Positions 8,591-18,863 are shown, counted from the first letter of the stretch. The stretch: 64,000 bases of DNA from Gammaproteobacteria bacterium (GCA_021773395.1 JAJFKB010000024.1:282741-346740), one strand, 5' to 3'. A program made the numbers and translations. The notes: generated from the sequence alone by a model not told the origin.

Positions 8591-10492
8591 TTATGCAGAT
8601 TGTTGTAATAACCCTTTAGCCTGGAACAACGTCTCTATCTCCCGCAAACTTTCCGGGTCATCGATCGTAGAGGGGGTGGTATAGGATTCGCCCGCGGCAA
8701 TCTTGCGAATCACTTTTCTCAGAATCTTCCCAGAACGTGTTTTCGGCAGCCTTTTAACCTGATAAACCTGATGCAGACAGACCACGGCTCCAATATCACG
8801 ACGCACCATAGCCACCATCTCCTGCTGCAAAGTGTCCTCGTCGATCGTTTCACCATCCTTGAGCAATACCAGCGCAATCGGCACCTGTCCCTTGAGATCA
8901 TTATGTATACCAATCACCGCACATTCAGCAACCCCTGAATGCGAAGCCACCACTTCCTCAATCTGACCGGTTGAAAAACGGTGGCCTGCTACGTTCATCA
9001 CATCATCGGTCCGGCCCATAACAAACAGGTACCCCTCCTCATCCAGGTATCCCCCGTCACCCGAAAGATAAAACCCCGGAAAATCCGCCAGGTAACCCGC
9101 CTGAAAACGATCAAAATTTCTCCATACGGTCGGCAAACAGCCTGGCGGCATTGGCCGCTTCAGTACAATATTGCCCTGGACTCCAGCCGCCACAGGATGT
9201 CCAGTATCATCCAGTATCTGCACATGATAACCCGGCACAGGAAATGTGGCCGAGCCAGGCTTCGTGGGTTTCGGCTCGACACCCATCATATTGGCTGCAA
9301 TTGCCCAACCGGTTTCTGTCTGCCACCAGTGATCGACCACTGGCACCTGAAATGTTTCCTGCAGCCAGTGATACGTAGGTGGATCCAGACGTTCGCCCGC
9401 CAGGTAAATCACTTCAAGGGAGGATAGATCGTATTGTCGCGCCAACTCCGCTTGAGGATCCTCCTTTTTGATAGCGCGAAAAGCAGTCGGAGCAGAGAAG
9501 ATCGCTTTGACAGCATATTCCGAGATAACCCGCCAAAATGCTCCCGCATCCGGGGTCCGCACCGGCTTACCTTCGTATAAGACCGTGGTACAACCGCTGA
9601 TCAACGGCGCATAAACAATATAGGAATGCCCGACAACCCATCCCACATCTGAAGCTGCCCAGAACACTTCGCCCGGCTGGATATCATAAATAGCCGACAT
9701 ACTATACTTCATTGCCACAGCATGGCCTCCATTATCTCGGACAATACCCTTTGGCGTTCCTGTAGTGCCAGAGGTGTAGAGAATGTAGAGGGGATCGGTA
9801 GCCTTCACCGGCGTACAGGCAACGGGTTCGGAAATTGAGACCAGTTTGTGCCAGTCATAATCTCTGCCCTGCAGCAGCGATGCCTGACACTGTTCACGTT
9901 GCAGAATGACGCAATGCTGCGGTGGACACTGTGCCACCTCGATGGCCTTGTCCAGCAATGGTTTATATTCAATGATCTTGTCCATTTCAATACCACAGGA
10001 CGCCGAGAGTACCACTTTTGGTTGGGCATCATCGATACGCACTGCAAGCTCATGGGCTGCGAAGCCTCCAAAGACCACTGAATGAATGGCTCCGATCCGT
10101 GCGCAGGCCAGCATGGCAACCGCAGCTTCAGGCACCATCGGCATATAAATAAGTACCCGATCACCTTTATTGACGCCAAGTTTTTTCAGCCCACCTGCCA
10201 GGGTGGCCACCTGGGAGGTCAATTCTCTGTAACTAATCGCTCGCTTTGTACCTGTAACCGGAGAATCATATAGAACCGCAGTTTGATCTCCCCGTCCCTG
10301 CTCCACGTGATAATCCAGAGCCAGATAAGCTGTATTCAGCTCGCCATCAGCAAACCAGCGATCGATCCCATTTTCATCCTGGCTGAGGATCTGTTGGGGA
10401 AACTTAAACCAAGACAAAGCCTGCGCCTTATCCAGCCAAAAGCTTTCCGGGTCTGATACGGATTGACCGTATTCTTCTGCATAATTACTCAT
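8591..10492 (-). CDS. prpE: Propionyl-CoA synthetase (acetyl-CoA synthetase-like)
   Basis: An AMP-forming acyl-CoA synthetase of 633 residues, about 12 shorter than the Acs in this window. Motifs include YTSGTTGTPKG, VVDHWWQTETGWAI, YLSGDGGYLDEEGYLFVMGRTDDVMNVAGHR (spread over the hinge) and [11 protein letters not shown] with the catalytic lysine at about 589. The N-terminus (YAEEYGQSVSDPESFWLDKA) and the segment GGFAAHELAVRIDDAQPKV are typical of PrpE, not Acs. It activates propionate and probably other short acids. Start ATG 10492 has GGAG upstream. It is the last gene of a minus-strand run beginning with the symporter and lies 13 bases after the exonuclease gene, so import and activation of short-chain acids appear co-transcribed. 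No prpBC genes are nearby. Confidence 0.88.
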   Translation of the reverse strand: MSNYAEEYGQSVSDPESFWLDKAQALSWFKFPQQILSQDENGIDRWFADGELNTAYLALDYHVEQGRGDQTAVLYDSPVTGTKRAISYRELTSQVATLAGGLKKLGVNKGDRVLIYMPMVPEAAVAMLACARIGAIHSVVFGGFAAHELAVRIDDAQPKVVLSASCGIEMDKIIEYKPLLDKAIEVAQCPPQHCVILQREQCQASLLQGRDYDWHKLVSISEPVACTPVKATDPLYILYTSGTTGTPKGIVRDNGGHAVAMKYSMSAIYDIQPGEVFWAASDVGWVVGHSYIVYAPLISGCTTVLYEGKPVRTPDAGAFWRVISEYAVKAIFSAPTAFRAIKKEDPQAELARQYDLSSLEVIYLAGERLDPPTYHWLQETFQVPVVDHWWQTETGWAIAANMMGVEPKPTKPGSATFPVPGYHVQILDDTGHPVAAGVQGNIVLKRPMPPGCLPTVWRNFDRFQAGYLADFPGFYLSGDGGYLDEEGYLFVMGRTDDVMNVAGHRFSTGQIEEVVASHSGVAECAVIGIHNDLKGQVPIALVLLKDGETIDEDTLQQEMVAMVRRDIGAVVCLHQVYQVKRLPKTRSGKILRKVIRKIAAGESYTTPSTIDDPESLREIETLFQAKGLLQQSA

Positions 10493-10505
10493 ATGAAATC
10501 TCCAT

Positions 10506-11183
10506 TCAACCTGATTTCTTCAATAGTGTTTTAAGCGAAAGTACTTGATCACCTGCAATATGTTCGGCCTGAGCTAGAAAAAGCTCGGCCGTAGCGACTG
10601 CATCTGAAAGAGCATCATGAGCCTTGTAAACAGGCAGGTGATAACGCTCACGACATTGATAGAGTCTAAGCTTCGCCGACTCACCCTGGTGACCTCGCGC
10701 ATACAGCCGACTTATCTCCAGCTTTAAAGTATCCACAATCCGCGCGATCAACGGCACCGCATAAAGCTGTTTAAACGCAATATTCAAAAACTGCATATCC
10801 AGTGGTGCATGGTGTAACAACAACACCCTTCCCCTCAGGCTCTCTAGAAAGCGTTCAAGCGCATATTCAAGGGTTACCGCTTGCTCCAATTCACGATCGT
10901 GAATACCATGAATGGTGGCACTATCACCCACACTCGCACTGGTTTTGACCATCAACCGGGATGCCTGGGACATCACCACCTTTCCTCCAATCACAGGCAC
11001 GTAAGCCACACAGACAATCTCGCCTGATTGGGCATCCAGGCTGGTTAACTCCAGATCAGCCGCCAAAAACTCTATGTTTCTGTAATCTGAATTCCTATCC
11101 GGCAATCTATATTTCAGGTACTCACACATCGGTGTGTGCTGTGACTCACGTCGATACCATTTCTGTTTGATTGCCGCCAACAT
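10506..11183 (-). CDS. DEDDh 3'-5' exonuclease, DnaQ-like
   Basis: A 225-residue exonuclease-fold protein related to the proofreading subunit of DNA polymerase III. The acidic residues of the DEDDh class can be placed: D43 and E45 in ADLEL, D129 in HHAPLDMQF, then H189 and D194 in HDALSDA. The ATG at 11183 overlaps the TGA of the upstream gene (TGATG). A GTG one codon earlier is an alternative. It follows the cNMP/CBS/DUF294 gene and precedes prpE. I recall this pair as a recurrent partner of Na+/acetate symporter genes, but its role there is not established. It is not a replacement for dnaQ by context. Confidence 0.87.
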   Translation of the reverse strand: MLAAIKQKWYRRESQHTPMCEYLKYRLPDRNSDYRNIEFLAADLELTSLDAQSGEIVCVAYVPVIGGKVVMSQASRLMVKTSASVGDSATIHGIHDRELEQAVTLEYALERFLESLRGRVLLLHHAPLDMQFLNIAFKQLYAVPLIARIVDTLKLEISRLYARGHQGESAKLRLYQCRERYHLPVYKAHDALSDAVATAELFLAQAEHIAGDQVLSLKTLLKKSG

Positions 11184-13042
11184 CACATAAACCCACGGGT
11201 AAATTTAAGACGTAACGCCGACTGCGCCTGGTTTACCACTTCAAAAGCATCCTTTAGCTGGTGTCGAACCAAGTCGGACATCTCGTCCGGTATAAGGTAA
11301 TTATCGGGTTTTTCAGATCGAGCCAGCTTGTTCCCCTGATGGAGTAACCGTTGATGGGAAATAAATTCATAGGCATCCAATAAATTCCGAGCATCTTTGC
11401 GCGTAATAACACGGTCTTCCGCCAAAGCCTGGAGTCTTTCAATGGTGTTCACTCGCTCCATACCTACTGATAGCGCATACACCCTCGCCAAATCGATAAT
11501 GGGTACAACTCCCCGGTGTTTTAGATCCAGCGTATTGATGTGATCACCATCCCGTTCAAGCACGAAGGTTTTAAAGAAACCCAGCGGCGGTGTCGTCTTG
11601 AGGGCATTTTGAGTTAAATAAGCCAAAAAAATGTCGTTGCCCTTTGCGCAATCACAAACAACTTTATGCAATCGATCAAAAAGAGACTGTTCGCCATACA
11701 CTCGGCGCATATCAAAAAAAATACTGGTGTGCATCAACGCTTTAGAATCCGGTTCGTTAATCCAGCTTTGAAAACGATCTTTCCAAACCCGCAGTGACTG
11801 CCGCCAGCGCGGCGTTTTGGCCATGATTTCGCCAGGACAAAAGACATAACCGCAGGCATCCAGCCCGGTACAAACGTAATCCGCAAACTCTGAAAAATAC
11901 TGATCATGTTCAGGCTTAGCTGAATCATCAATGAGCAGTGCATTATCCTGATCTGAAATTGCTGTTTGATCCTGTCGTCCCTGCGAACCAAATGCTAACC
12001 AGGCAAAAGGCACGGGTGCCTTGCCCAGTTTTTCCTGAGCCTGCAGAATTAATTGTTTGGTAAATGCATCACTGACACTGGTAATTATCCGTCCGATTTC
12101 ATCGGCTTTGGCATCGGCTTCGATCAAGTTGCGTAGTAGCATGGGTATATCCCGGCTCACTTCTTTGAGTCCCGAAATATCTTCTTGCCGACTTATTTCA
12201 CTAATCAAGTAAACTGGATCTGATTTTTGCGCCTTTACCAGATCGGTTGTCGATAAAACGCCAAAGATCCTATCAGTGCTATCCGCAACAACCGGCAGGT
12301 AATGAATATTATGCTCTGTCATCAGCATTGTTGCTTCAAAAACAAAATCTTGGACTGATACCGTAATTGGGTTGGGCGTCATTATTGCTGTTACCGGCGT
12401 ATCACTCCCTTTCCCCTGTGCTAAGACCCGTGAGCGCATATCCCGGTCTGTTATGATACCGATCAGCTCCTCTTGATCCATGACCAATATTGAGGAGACA
12501 CGCTGCTCGGTCATCATCCTGGCTGCATCAGCCACATTTGCCGACTTATCGATAGTAACGACACCAGGAGTGATCACATCACGAACGCGTCGAGCCAACT
12601 GATGATCCTGGTTGCGAGTTAATACCGCCTGCTTTAATCTTTTGGCATGCGCCTGATGAAAGAAACGCTCAAAGGGCCGATTATGGCTACGCAAATAGCT
12701 AAAAGTTTCCTCGTCAATTTGATACAGCAGACCATCCTCGATCACAGCCACCCTGTTACTGATAGCATCGCCGGTCAGCAGCGAGGGATAACCAAAATAG
12801 CCACCTTCAGCAACTCGATCCACCAGGTCGCCCTCCTCACTTCGGACTTCAAATGCACCAGTACGAACAATATAAAGTTGTGGTTTTTGGTAATTTAGAA
12901 CACTTGCCTGGGACCCTTTGCGGTAATAACTGATTTGTATACTTTTAGCGGCTTTGGCTAGCAGATTTTCTGGTAGCTGATCGAAGGGCACACAGGCTGC
13001 AAGGTAATCTTTGATTTCCTGAACCTCAACACTGATTGTCAC
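11183..13042 (-). CDS. cNMP-binding/CBS/DUF294 putative nucleotidyltransferase
   Basis: About 619 residues in four parts: a cyclic-nucleotide-binding-like domain (about 15–125), a CBS pair (about 152–272), a DUF294 nucleotidyltransferase domain and a DUF294 C-terminal helical domain (about 430–600). The transferase motif is intact: GSQGRQDQTAISDQD at 352–366, the GSxxR…DxD pattern of GlnD-like enzymes. I choose the GTG at 13042, which has AAGGGG just upstream. The ATG at 13099 lies inside a hairpin (13083–13117) and has no ribosome site. CBS and cNMP domains suggest sensing of adenine nucleotides and modification of a partner protein. The symporter or PrpE are the obvious candidates by operon position. 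No target is known from this sequence. Confidence 0.85.
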   Translation of the reverse strand: MTISVEVQEIKDYLAACVPFDQLPENLLAKAAKSIQISYYRKGSQASVLNYQKPQLYIVRTGAFEVRSEEGDLVDRVAEGGYFGYPSLLTGDAISNRVAVIEDGLLYQIDEETFSYLRSHNRPFERFFHQAHAKRLKQAVLTRNQDHQLARRVRDVITPGVVTIDKSANVADAARMMTEQRVSSILVMDQEELIGIITDRDMRSRVLAQGKGSDTPVTAIMTPNPITVSVQDFVFEATMLMTEHNIHYLPVVADSTDRIFGVLSTTDLVKAQKSDPVYLISEISRQEDISGLKEVSRDIPMLLRNLIEADAKADEIGRIITSVSDAFTKQLILQAQEKLGKAPVPFAWLAFGSQGRQDQTAISDQDNALLIDDSAKPEHDQYFSEFADYVCTGLDACGYVFCPGEIMAKTPRWRQSLRVWKDRFQSWINEPDSKALMHTSIFFDMRRVYGEQSLFDRLHKVVCDCAKGNDIFLAYLTQNALKTTPPLGFFKTFVLERDGDHINTLDLKHRGVVPIIDLARVYALSVGMERVNTIERLQALAEDRVITRKDARNLLDAYEFISHQRLLHQGNKLARSEKPDNYLIPDEMSDLVRHQLKDAFEVVNQAQSALRLKFTRGFM

Positions 13043-13082
13043 AATAACACCCCTTCGTTTCTTGCCTATTATCTGGAACGCA

Positions 13083-13117
13083 ACAATCTCCCAGCCCAAG
13101 CTGGGCGGAGAGATTGT
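13083..13117. terminator. Hairpin between symporter and DUF294 genes
   Basis: ACAATCTC (13083–13090) pairs perfectly with GAGATTGT (13110–13117). An inner CCCAGC/GCTGGG stem lies inside it, with a four-base bulge on one side. The T-rich run follows on the plus strand, so on the minus strand, where the operon runs, this is a stem without a U-tract. It may reduce read-through or protect the 3' end of the symporter message. Confidence 0.5.
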
Positions 13118-13142
13118 CTTTTAAGCTATATTGACTATCCGA

Positions 13143-14849
13143 TCAATGTGCCTGCGCAACTCCAGACCCTTTGGGATAACGAATACCCTCCACCATCTCT
13201 TGAACCTCGACGGGAGCATCGTTAGTTAATTTATTGACCAGGAATGCCACTCCGAAATTCAGTAGCATACCCAAGGTGCCAATACCTTCCGGTGAAATCC
13301 CAAACAACCAGTTCTCAGGAGAGTTCGCTGCCGGATTGATAAATTTAAAGTAAACGATATAGGCCGCTGTAAACAGGATACCGCTTAACATACCACTGAT
13401 CGCTCCCTCTTTATTCATACGCTTGTAGAATATGCCCATAATAATCGCGGGGAAGAAGGAGGAAGCAGCCAAGCCGAAGGCAAAGGCGACCACCTGCGCC
13501 ACAAATCCTGGTGGATGAATACCTAGATAGCCCGCCACAGTAATCCCCACCGCTGCTGCAATTCGAGCAAACAGCAGCTCCTGCCGGTCAGTTATTCGAG
13601 GCATCAAGTTGCGCTTCAATAAATCGTGGGATATGGATGTGGATATCACCAGCAGTAGCCCTGCGGAGGTCGACAGAGCCGCAGCAATACCGCCTGCTGC
13701 CACCAGCGCTATCACCCAGTTTGGCAGGTTGGCAATTTCCGGATTAGCCAACACCATAATATCACGATCAATTTTCATCTCGTTACGCTCATCTGCCGCG
13801 TAAAACATCTTGCCGTCTTCGTTCTTATCTTCCCACTTGATCAGGCCGGTACGTTCCCAGTTTTTGATCCAGCTCGGGGCAGATTCATGGAACGTACCCT
13901 GCATGTCTTCACCATTAATGGTGTTGATCATATTAACTCGTGCAAAAGTAGCAACAGCAGGCGCTGTGGTATAGAGCAGTGCGATAAACAGCAGAGCCCA
14001 ACCAGCAGATTTACGAGCATCGCGTACTTTGGGTACAGTAAAGAAACGCACAATCACATGGGGCAATCCTGCTGTTCCCACCATAAGAGCAGCCGTAATA
14101 AAGAATACATCGATGGTACTCTTTGTCCCCGATGTATAGGCCGTAAACCCTAGTTCCTGGGATAACCCATCAAGTTTATCCAGCAGAAACACACCCGACC
14201 CATCAGACATCGTACTACCAAATCCCAACTGAGGAATTGCGTGCCCGGTCATCATGATCGAAATAAAGATTGCCGGCACCAGATAGGCACAGATCAAAAC
14301 ACAGTACTGAGCGACCTGCGTGTAAGTAATTCCTTTCATTCCTCCCAATACGGCATAGAAGAAGACGATAGCCATACCAATGATAACGCCCATGGTAATG
14401 TCAACCTCGAGGAATCGGGAAAATACCACGCCAACGCCGCGCATCTGTCCCGCCACATAAGTGAAAGACACAAAAATCGCACAGATCACCGCAACTGTTC
14501 TAGCCGTTTGCGAGTAGTAACGATCACCAACAAAATCCGGTACAGTAAATTTACCAAACTTACGCAAATAGGGTGCTAGGCATAGAGCCAGCAACACATA
14601 GCCACCCGTCCAGCCCATCAAGTAAACTGCACCATCATATCCCATAAATGAGATCAGTCCAGCCATTGAAATAAAGGAAGCCGCTGACATCCAGTCCGCT
14701 GCTGTCGCCATCCCATTTGCGACCGGGTGAACGCCACCGCCAGCCACATAAAACTCTTGTGTGGAACCCGCTCTGGCCCATATCGCAATACCGATATATA
14801 GCGTAAAGCTAAGACCGATAAGAATAAAGGTAAGTGTTTGAATATCCAT
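13143..14849 (-). CDS. Na+/solute symporter large subunit, ActP-like (VC_2705 type)
   Basis: A 568-residue inner-membrane transporter of the solute:sodium symporter family with about 13 predicted helices. Residues 20–70 ([40 protein letters not shown], in short pieces) match acetate-permease-like symporters. [17 protein letters not shown] (about 168–184) and the late [24 protein letters not shown] segment are also typical. The pairing with a small DUF4212 subunit 9 bases upstream identifies the two-component VC_2705-type system, not classical ActP paired with YjcH. The likely substrate is acetate or another short-chain acid, given acs, prpE and CrbSR alongside. Length exceeds ActP because of an insert with a charged loop at about 315–370 ([20 protein letters not shown]). 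Confidence 0.9.
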   Translation of the reverse strand: MDIQTLTFILIGLSFTLYIGIAIWARAGSTQEFYVAGGGVHPVANGMATAADWMSAASFISMAGLISFMGYDGAVYLMGWTGGYVLLALCLAPYLRKFGKFTVPDFVGDRYYSQTARTVAVICAIFVSFTYVAGQMRGVGVVFSRFLEVDITMGVIIGMAIVFFYAVLGGMKGITYTQVAQYCVLICAYLVPAIFISIMMTGHAIPQLGFGSTMSDGSGVFLLDKLDGLSQELGFTAYTSGTKSTIDVFFITAALMVGTAGLPHVIVRFFTVPKVRDARKSAGWALLFIALLYTTAPAVATFARVNMINTINGEDMQGTFHESAPSWIKNWERTGLIKWEDKNEDGKMFYAADERNEMKIDRDIMVLANPEIANLPNWVIALVAAGGIAAALSTSAGLLLVISTSISHDLLKRNLMPRITDRQELLFARIAAAVGITVAGYLGIHPPGFVAQVVAFAFGLAASSFFPAIIMGIFYKRMNKEGAISGMLSGILFTAAYIVYFKFINPAANSPENWLFGISPEGIGTLGMLLNFGVAFLVNKLTNDAPVEVQEMVEGIRYPKGSGVAQAH

Positions 14850-14858
14850 TATCGACTC

Positions 14859-15125
14859 CTAGTCTTCGTGCACATTGTGCTTTTGGTCAATTTTGTTCAT
14901 CTTCGCCACGTAGAAAAAAATTAGCGCAACAAAAACGTAAATTGCTCCCTGCTGAGCAAACCAAAAGCCCAGTTTGAAGCCGAAAAACTGGATCTGGTTT
15001 AGCTGATCGACAAATAAAATGCCGCAACCAAAGGAAACCAGAAACCAAACTAATAAAAGCTTTAACACGAGACCTATATTCTCGCGCCAATAGGCTTCAT
15101 TGGATGAACTATCTTTATCGGTCAT
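14859..15125 (-). CDS. DUF4212 symporter small subunit
   Basis: An 88-residue membrane protein with two hydrophobic helices (about 18–40 and 48–75), ending in a charged tail (KMNKIDQKHNVHED). The family is the small partner of VC_2705-type sodium/solute symporters. The start ATG 15125 follows GAGGTG. It is the first gene of the operon and lies about 85 bases downstream of the centre of the TAGAC-N4-GTCTA palindrome, with a TAGATT -10 candidate between. Confidence 0.9.
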   Translation of the reverse strand: MTDKDSSSNEAYWRENIGLVLKLLLVWFLVSFGCGILFVDQLNQIQFFGFKLGFWFAQQGAIYVFVALIFFYVAKMNKIDQKHNVHED

Positions 15126-15173
15126 TGCCGCACCTCATACTTTCATGGGTTAATTGGATACTGGGACGATAAC

Positions 15174-15217
15174 AATCTAACAAGGCTGCCCTTATCAGGC
15201 ACTTAGACCTTCGTCTA
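15174..15217 (-). promoter_or_regulatory. Candidate CrbR operator and -10 for the symporter operon
   Basis: A perfect palindrome TAGAC-CTTC-GTCTA (15204–15217) lies between the divergent symporter operon and crbS. Read on the minus strand, a TAGATT -10 candidate (15174–15179) starts 24 bases after it. In the acs region the corresponding gap is 23 bases. This matches an activator bound over the -35 region. Confidence 0.55.
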
Positions 15218-15245
15218 TTTTTTTGCTGAGCCGAGTTGCTATACA

Positions 15246-18200
15246 ATGGCTTATCGTTGGCTTACCGGACGCAAACAACTTATGCTGCAACCTTGGCTAT
15301 TGATTCTCTGCGCTCTCGCTTATATTGGCGCACTATTCGGTATCGCCTATTACAGTGACTTTCGCGTAAAAACCGGAAGGCCTCTGCCTCATCGTGCGTT
15401 AATTTTCAGTTTATCGTTAGCTGTGTATTGCACCTCTTGGACCTATTATGGTGCTGTCGGAAAGGCATCAAGCGATGGCTGGAGTTACCTGTCAATCTAC
15501 ATTGGCCCGATCATAACCTTTGTTTTTGGCTACCCTTTTTTGCGCCGGGTCACGACCATTTGTAAAGAACATAACATTACAACCATCGCCGACTTCATCT
15601 CTTCCCGATATGGAAAATCACAACTGTTAGCTGTATTAGTTGCTCTCATCGCAATCATGGGAACCCTTCCCTATATTGCTTTACAATTAAAAGCTGTAGC
15701 ACTCAGCTATCAGGTTGTGACCTCAGAAATCGCTTCGCAAAGACAAATAGTGCCCGCTTTTTTCTGGGGCGAAAACGGATTGGATACGGGTCTGGTGGTA
15801 GCCTTGCTTATGGCCGTATTCAGCATCCTGTTCGGCACGCGCTACGTCAACGCATCTGAGCACCACGAAGGCATCATTGTAGCCATCGCATTCGAGTCTA
15901 TTGTTAAGCTGTTAGCACTGATTGCTGTGGCGCTGTTTGCCGTATACAGCATTCATGGAGACTGGGGAGCCTTTATACAGAGTGCTAATCAGTCACCGGA
16001 ACTGATCAACCTTTGGCGGAATCCGTCACTAAGCGACCACCTATTTAATGCTGGCTTTATTACACCCACAATTTTAGCGATGATGGCTATTTTTTTACTG
16101 CCCCGACAGTTCCATGTCACCTTTGTAGAAAGCACTGACAGGGAGCACTTGAAGACGGCTCGATGGCTATTCCCTCTGTATCTACTTATTACTTGCCTGG
16201 TAATCATTCCAATTACTATTACAGGATCAATGCTTTTTCAGGGCTTACCGATTAACCCGGATATGTTTGTACTGACACTGCCCATGTCTGAGGGTAGCAA
16301 CCTGTTAACACTGGCCGCTTTTATTGGTGGATTTTCAGCTGCTACCAGTATGGTGATTATCGCGGTCATTACACTGAGTACCATGGTGTGTAATGACATA
16401 GTTATGCCCTGGCTGTTCAAAATCAATAAACTCAACCTTAAGGAGAAATCCGATCTAACCGGTTTGCTGCTAGGTATCAGGCGCTGTGCAATACTGGCCA
16501 TCCTTCTATTGGGCTATGCTTACTACCGCTACATCAGCGAAATAGCAACCCTCGCATCCATCGGCCTGGTCTCCTTTGTCGCTGCAGCTCAGTTTGCTCC
16601 TGCCGTTATCGGTGGCGTTTATTGGAAACAGGGACATCGAAAAGGCGCAACCTATGGCTTGATTGCCGGATTTTCAATCTGGTTTTATACACTCTTACTA
16701 CCCACTTTAGTCGACACAGGTTGGCTGTCCGAAGTATTTGTCGAACAGGGTTTATGGGGAATCAGCTGGCTTCGGCCATACGCACTGTTTGGTCTAGAGG
16801 GTTATGACCCTATCACGCACAGCCTGATATGGAGCATGGTTATCAACACCTGGTTTTATATCTATTTTTCATTAGGTAGTACTGCGCGCCTAACCGATCG
16901 AATTCAAGCTGCTCATTTCACACAGACATTTCTGGCACAACAACCCAAACCACGAATTCCCTGGTGGAGCACATCCGAAGTTGGTGAATTACGCTTACTG
17001 GCCGAGCGCTATATTGGCAAAGCCAGCACCCAAAAAGCTTTTGCCGAATATGCCCGAGAGAAAGAGACCGATCTAAGCCCATCTGAACAGGCGGACAGCG
17101 AATTGGTACGTTTTACTGAACACCTACTCGCCGGAGCGATTGGTGCTTCGTCCGCCAGACTCGTAATCACCTCAATGTTACGTAAGAAAAAGGACGTACC
17201 TATCGAGGATATCGTCAATATTGTCGACGAAGCATCACAGGCCATACAATTTAACCAGGATCTGTTGCACACCACCATCGAACATATCGATCAAGGTATC
17301 AGTGTGGTTGATAAAAATCTTCAAATTGTTGCATGGAACAATCGCTATATAGAGCTCTTTGACTACCCTTCCGGTTTAATACAGGTTGGACGCCCGATTG
17401 CCGAAGTTATTCGCTATAACGCTGAAAATGGTGAATGTGGCCCTGGCGATATAGATGACCATGTCAATAAGCGACTTCAATTTCTCGCTGCAGGCACTCC
17501 TCACTCTTTTCAACGCTTTAGGGATAACGGTACAGTGTTGGAAATGCACGGCAACCCCATGCCAGGGGGCGGCTTTGTCACCAGTTTCAGTGACATTACA
17601 GAACATAAAAAAATTCAACAGGAGCTGGTTGAAATCAATGAAAATCTGGAACAAAGAGTACAGGATAGAACTCAGGAACTCTCAGTTTTAAATCAAGAAC
17701 TGCGTGCCGCAAATTCGAGCAAAACCCATTTTATTGCCGCAGTAAACCATGACCTGATGCAGCCATTAAACGCGGCGCGTCTTTTTACCTCATCTCTTAT
17801 GCAAAAGACAGATTGTGAAGAGCAGCTGGTTAAGCGAATTGCGAAATCCTTGCAATCTGCGGAAGAAATACTCAACACACTGGTAGATATATCCAAACTG
17901 GACAGTGGTTCTTTGAAAGTAAATATAAAATCGTTCCCTGTGGCCGATATTCTGAAGACGCTGAGTGATGAGTTTTCAGTCGTAGCGGAGCAGCGCAACA
18001 TACAGTTTGACACGTTACCCTGTTCACTCTTTATACAGAGTGACTCTCACCTGCTTCGCCGTATTTTGCAGAATTTTTTGTCTAATGCACTGCGATACAC
18101 CAGAGAAGGTCGGGTATTGATCGGTTGCCGTCGCAGGCGGAGCTTATCGAATGAACCCAAACTTTTGATTCAGGTTTGGGACACAGGTGTGGGAATTGCC

Positions 18201-18863
18201 GAAACTGATATCAGCAGAATGTTTAAAGAGTTTGAGCGCTTGGACAATCAGCGCTCAAATCATGATAAAGGGGTTGGACTTGGGCTGGCCATTGCCAAAC
18301 GGATTAGTCAAATTCTCGAGCATCCGATATCCGTTCAATCGCAGCTGGGCAGAGGTACCGTTTTCAGTCTGGAAGTCCCAGTTAGCACAAAATCACATAT
18401 TCCAGCAACTGCAGATCGCCATTCAGTACCAGAAAAAGCATTAGAAGACCGGCTACCAGGAAGCTCAGATTTGAGTAACCTGAGGATTCTCTGTATTGAT
18501 AATGATCCGGATGTGCTCGACGCTATGCAAGCCCTGCTACTTGGTTGGTCATGCCAGGTGGTGGCAGCCCTTTCTGAGACTGAAGCACTGAAAATACTGC
18601 GGGAAGGCTCTCTGAATATCGATATTATGCTCGTGGATTATCACCTGGATAAAGGACAAACGGGTATTGAAGCTATGAAAGCAATCAAGGAATATCTTGG
18701 TAAGCTTATCCCCGGTATTCTCATCACAGCCGACTTTAGCGAAGAGGTGAAGGAACAGGCTATCGACGAAGGCTATCGCTACCTGCGTAAGCCAGTAAAT
18801 CCGGGTGCATTAAGAAGCCTTATTTCCAAAATATCTCGACATTTACTGAATACGCGCGTGTAA
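15246..18863 (+). CDS. crbS: CrbS-type sodium-symporter-linked hybrid histidine kinase
   Basis: A 1205-residue sensor kinase. Residues 1–550 form a full SLC5-like transporter domain with about 13 helices. A STAC-like linker follows at about 575–660 (GELRLLAERYIGKASTQKAF). Next come a PAS domain (about 675–795), a coiled linker, the HisKA box with the phospho-accepting His at about 835 in NHDLMQPL, and the ATPase domain (ILQNFLSNALRYT, VWDTGVGIAE, GVGLGLAIAKRI). A receiver domain ends the protein, with the acceptor Asp at about 1131 in VDYHLD and the conserved Lys in LRKPVNP. This architecture defines CrbS, which with CrbR switches on acs in Vibrio and Pseudomonas. It is divergent from the symporter operon and convergent with crbR. 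The in-frame ATG at 15282 is a possible alternative start. Confidence 0.9.
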   Translation: MAYRWLTGRKQLMLQPWLLILCALAYIGALFGIAYYSDFRVKTGRPLPHRALIFSLSLAVYCTSWTYYGAVGKASSDGWSYLSIYIGPIITFVFGYPFLRRVTTICKEHNITTIADFISSRYGKSQLLAVLVALIAIMGTLPYIALQLKAVALSYQVVTSEIASQRQIVPAFFWGENGLDTGLVVALLMAVFSILFGTRYVNASEHHEGIIVAIAFESIVKLLALIAVALFAVYSIHGDWGAFIQSANQSPELINLWRNPSLSDHLFNAGFITPTILAMMAIFLLPRQFHVTFVESTDREHLKTARWLFPLYLLITCLVIIPITITGSMLFQGLPINPDMFVLTLPMSEGSNLLTLAAFIGGFSAATSMVIIAVITLSTMVCNDIVMPWLFKINKLNLKEKSDLTGLLLGIRRCAILAILLLGYAYYRYISEIATLASIGLVSFVAAAQFAPAVIGGVYWKQGHRKGATYGLIAGFSIWFYTLLLPTLVDTGWLSEVFVEQGLWGISWLRPYALFGLEGYDPITHSLIWSMVINTWFYIYFSLGSTARLTDRIQAAHFTQTFLAQQPKPRIPWWSTSEVGELRLLAERYIGKASTQKAFAEYAREKETDLSPSEQADSELVRFTEHLLAGAIGASSARLVITSMLRKKKDVPIEDIVNIVDEASQAIQFNQDLLHTTIEHIDQGISVVDKNLQIVAWNNRYIELFDYPSGLIQVGRPIAEVIRYNAENGECGPGDIDDHVNKRLQFLAAGTPHSFQRFRDNGTVLEMHGNPMPGGGFVTSFSDITEHKKIQQELVEINENLEQRVQDRTQELSVLNQELRAANSSKTHFIAAVNHDLMQPLNAARLFTSSLMQKTDCEEQLVKRIAKSLQSAEEILNTLVDISKLDSGSLKVNIKSFPVADILKTLSDEFSVVAEQRNIQFDTLPCSLFIQSDSHLLRRILQNFLSNALRYTREGRVLIGCRRRRSLSNEPKLLIQVWDTGVGIAETDISRMFKEFERLDNQRSNHDKGVGLGLAIAKRISQILEHPISVQSQLGRGTVFSLEVPVSTKSHIPATADRHSVPEKALEDRLPGSSDLSNLRILCIDNDPDVLDAMQALLLGWSCQVVAALSETEALKILREGSLNIDIMLVDYHLDKGQTGIEAMKAIKEYLGKLIPGILITADFSEEVKEQAIDEGYRYLRKPVNPGALRSLISKISRHLLNTRV

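Noticed and set aside
9805-10179. A 124-codon minus-strand frame overlapping prpE
   Set aside because: It is a shifted frame of prpE; the prpE motifs run through the whole region.
13083-13117. A strong rho-independent terminator for the symporter gene
   Set aside because: On the minus strand, where the operon runs, no U-run follows the stem; kept only as a weak hairpin.
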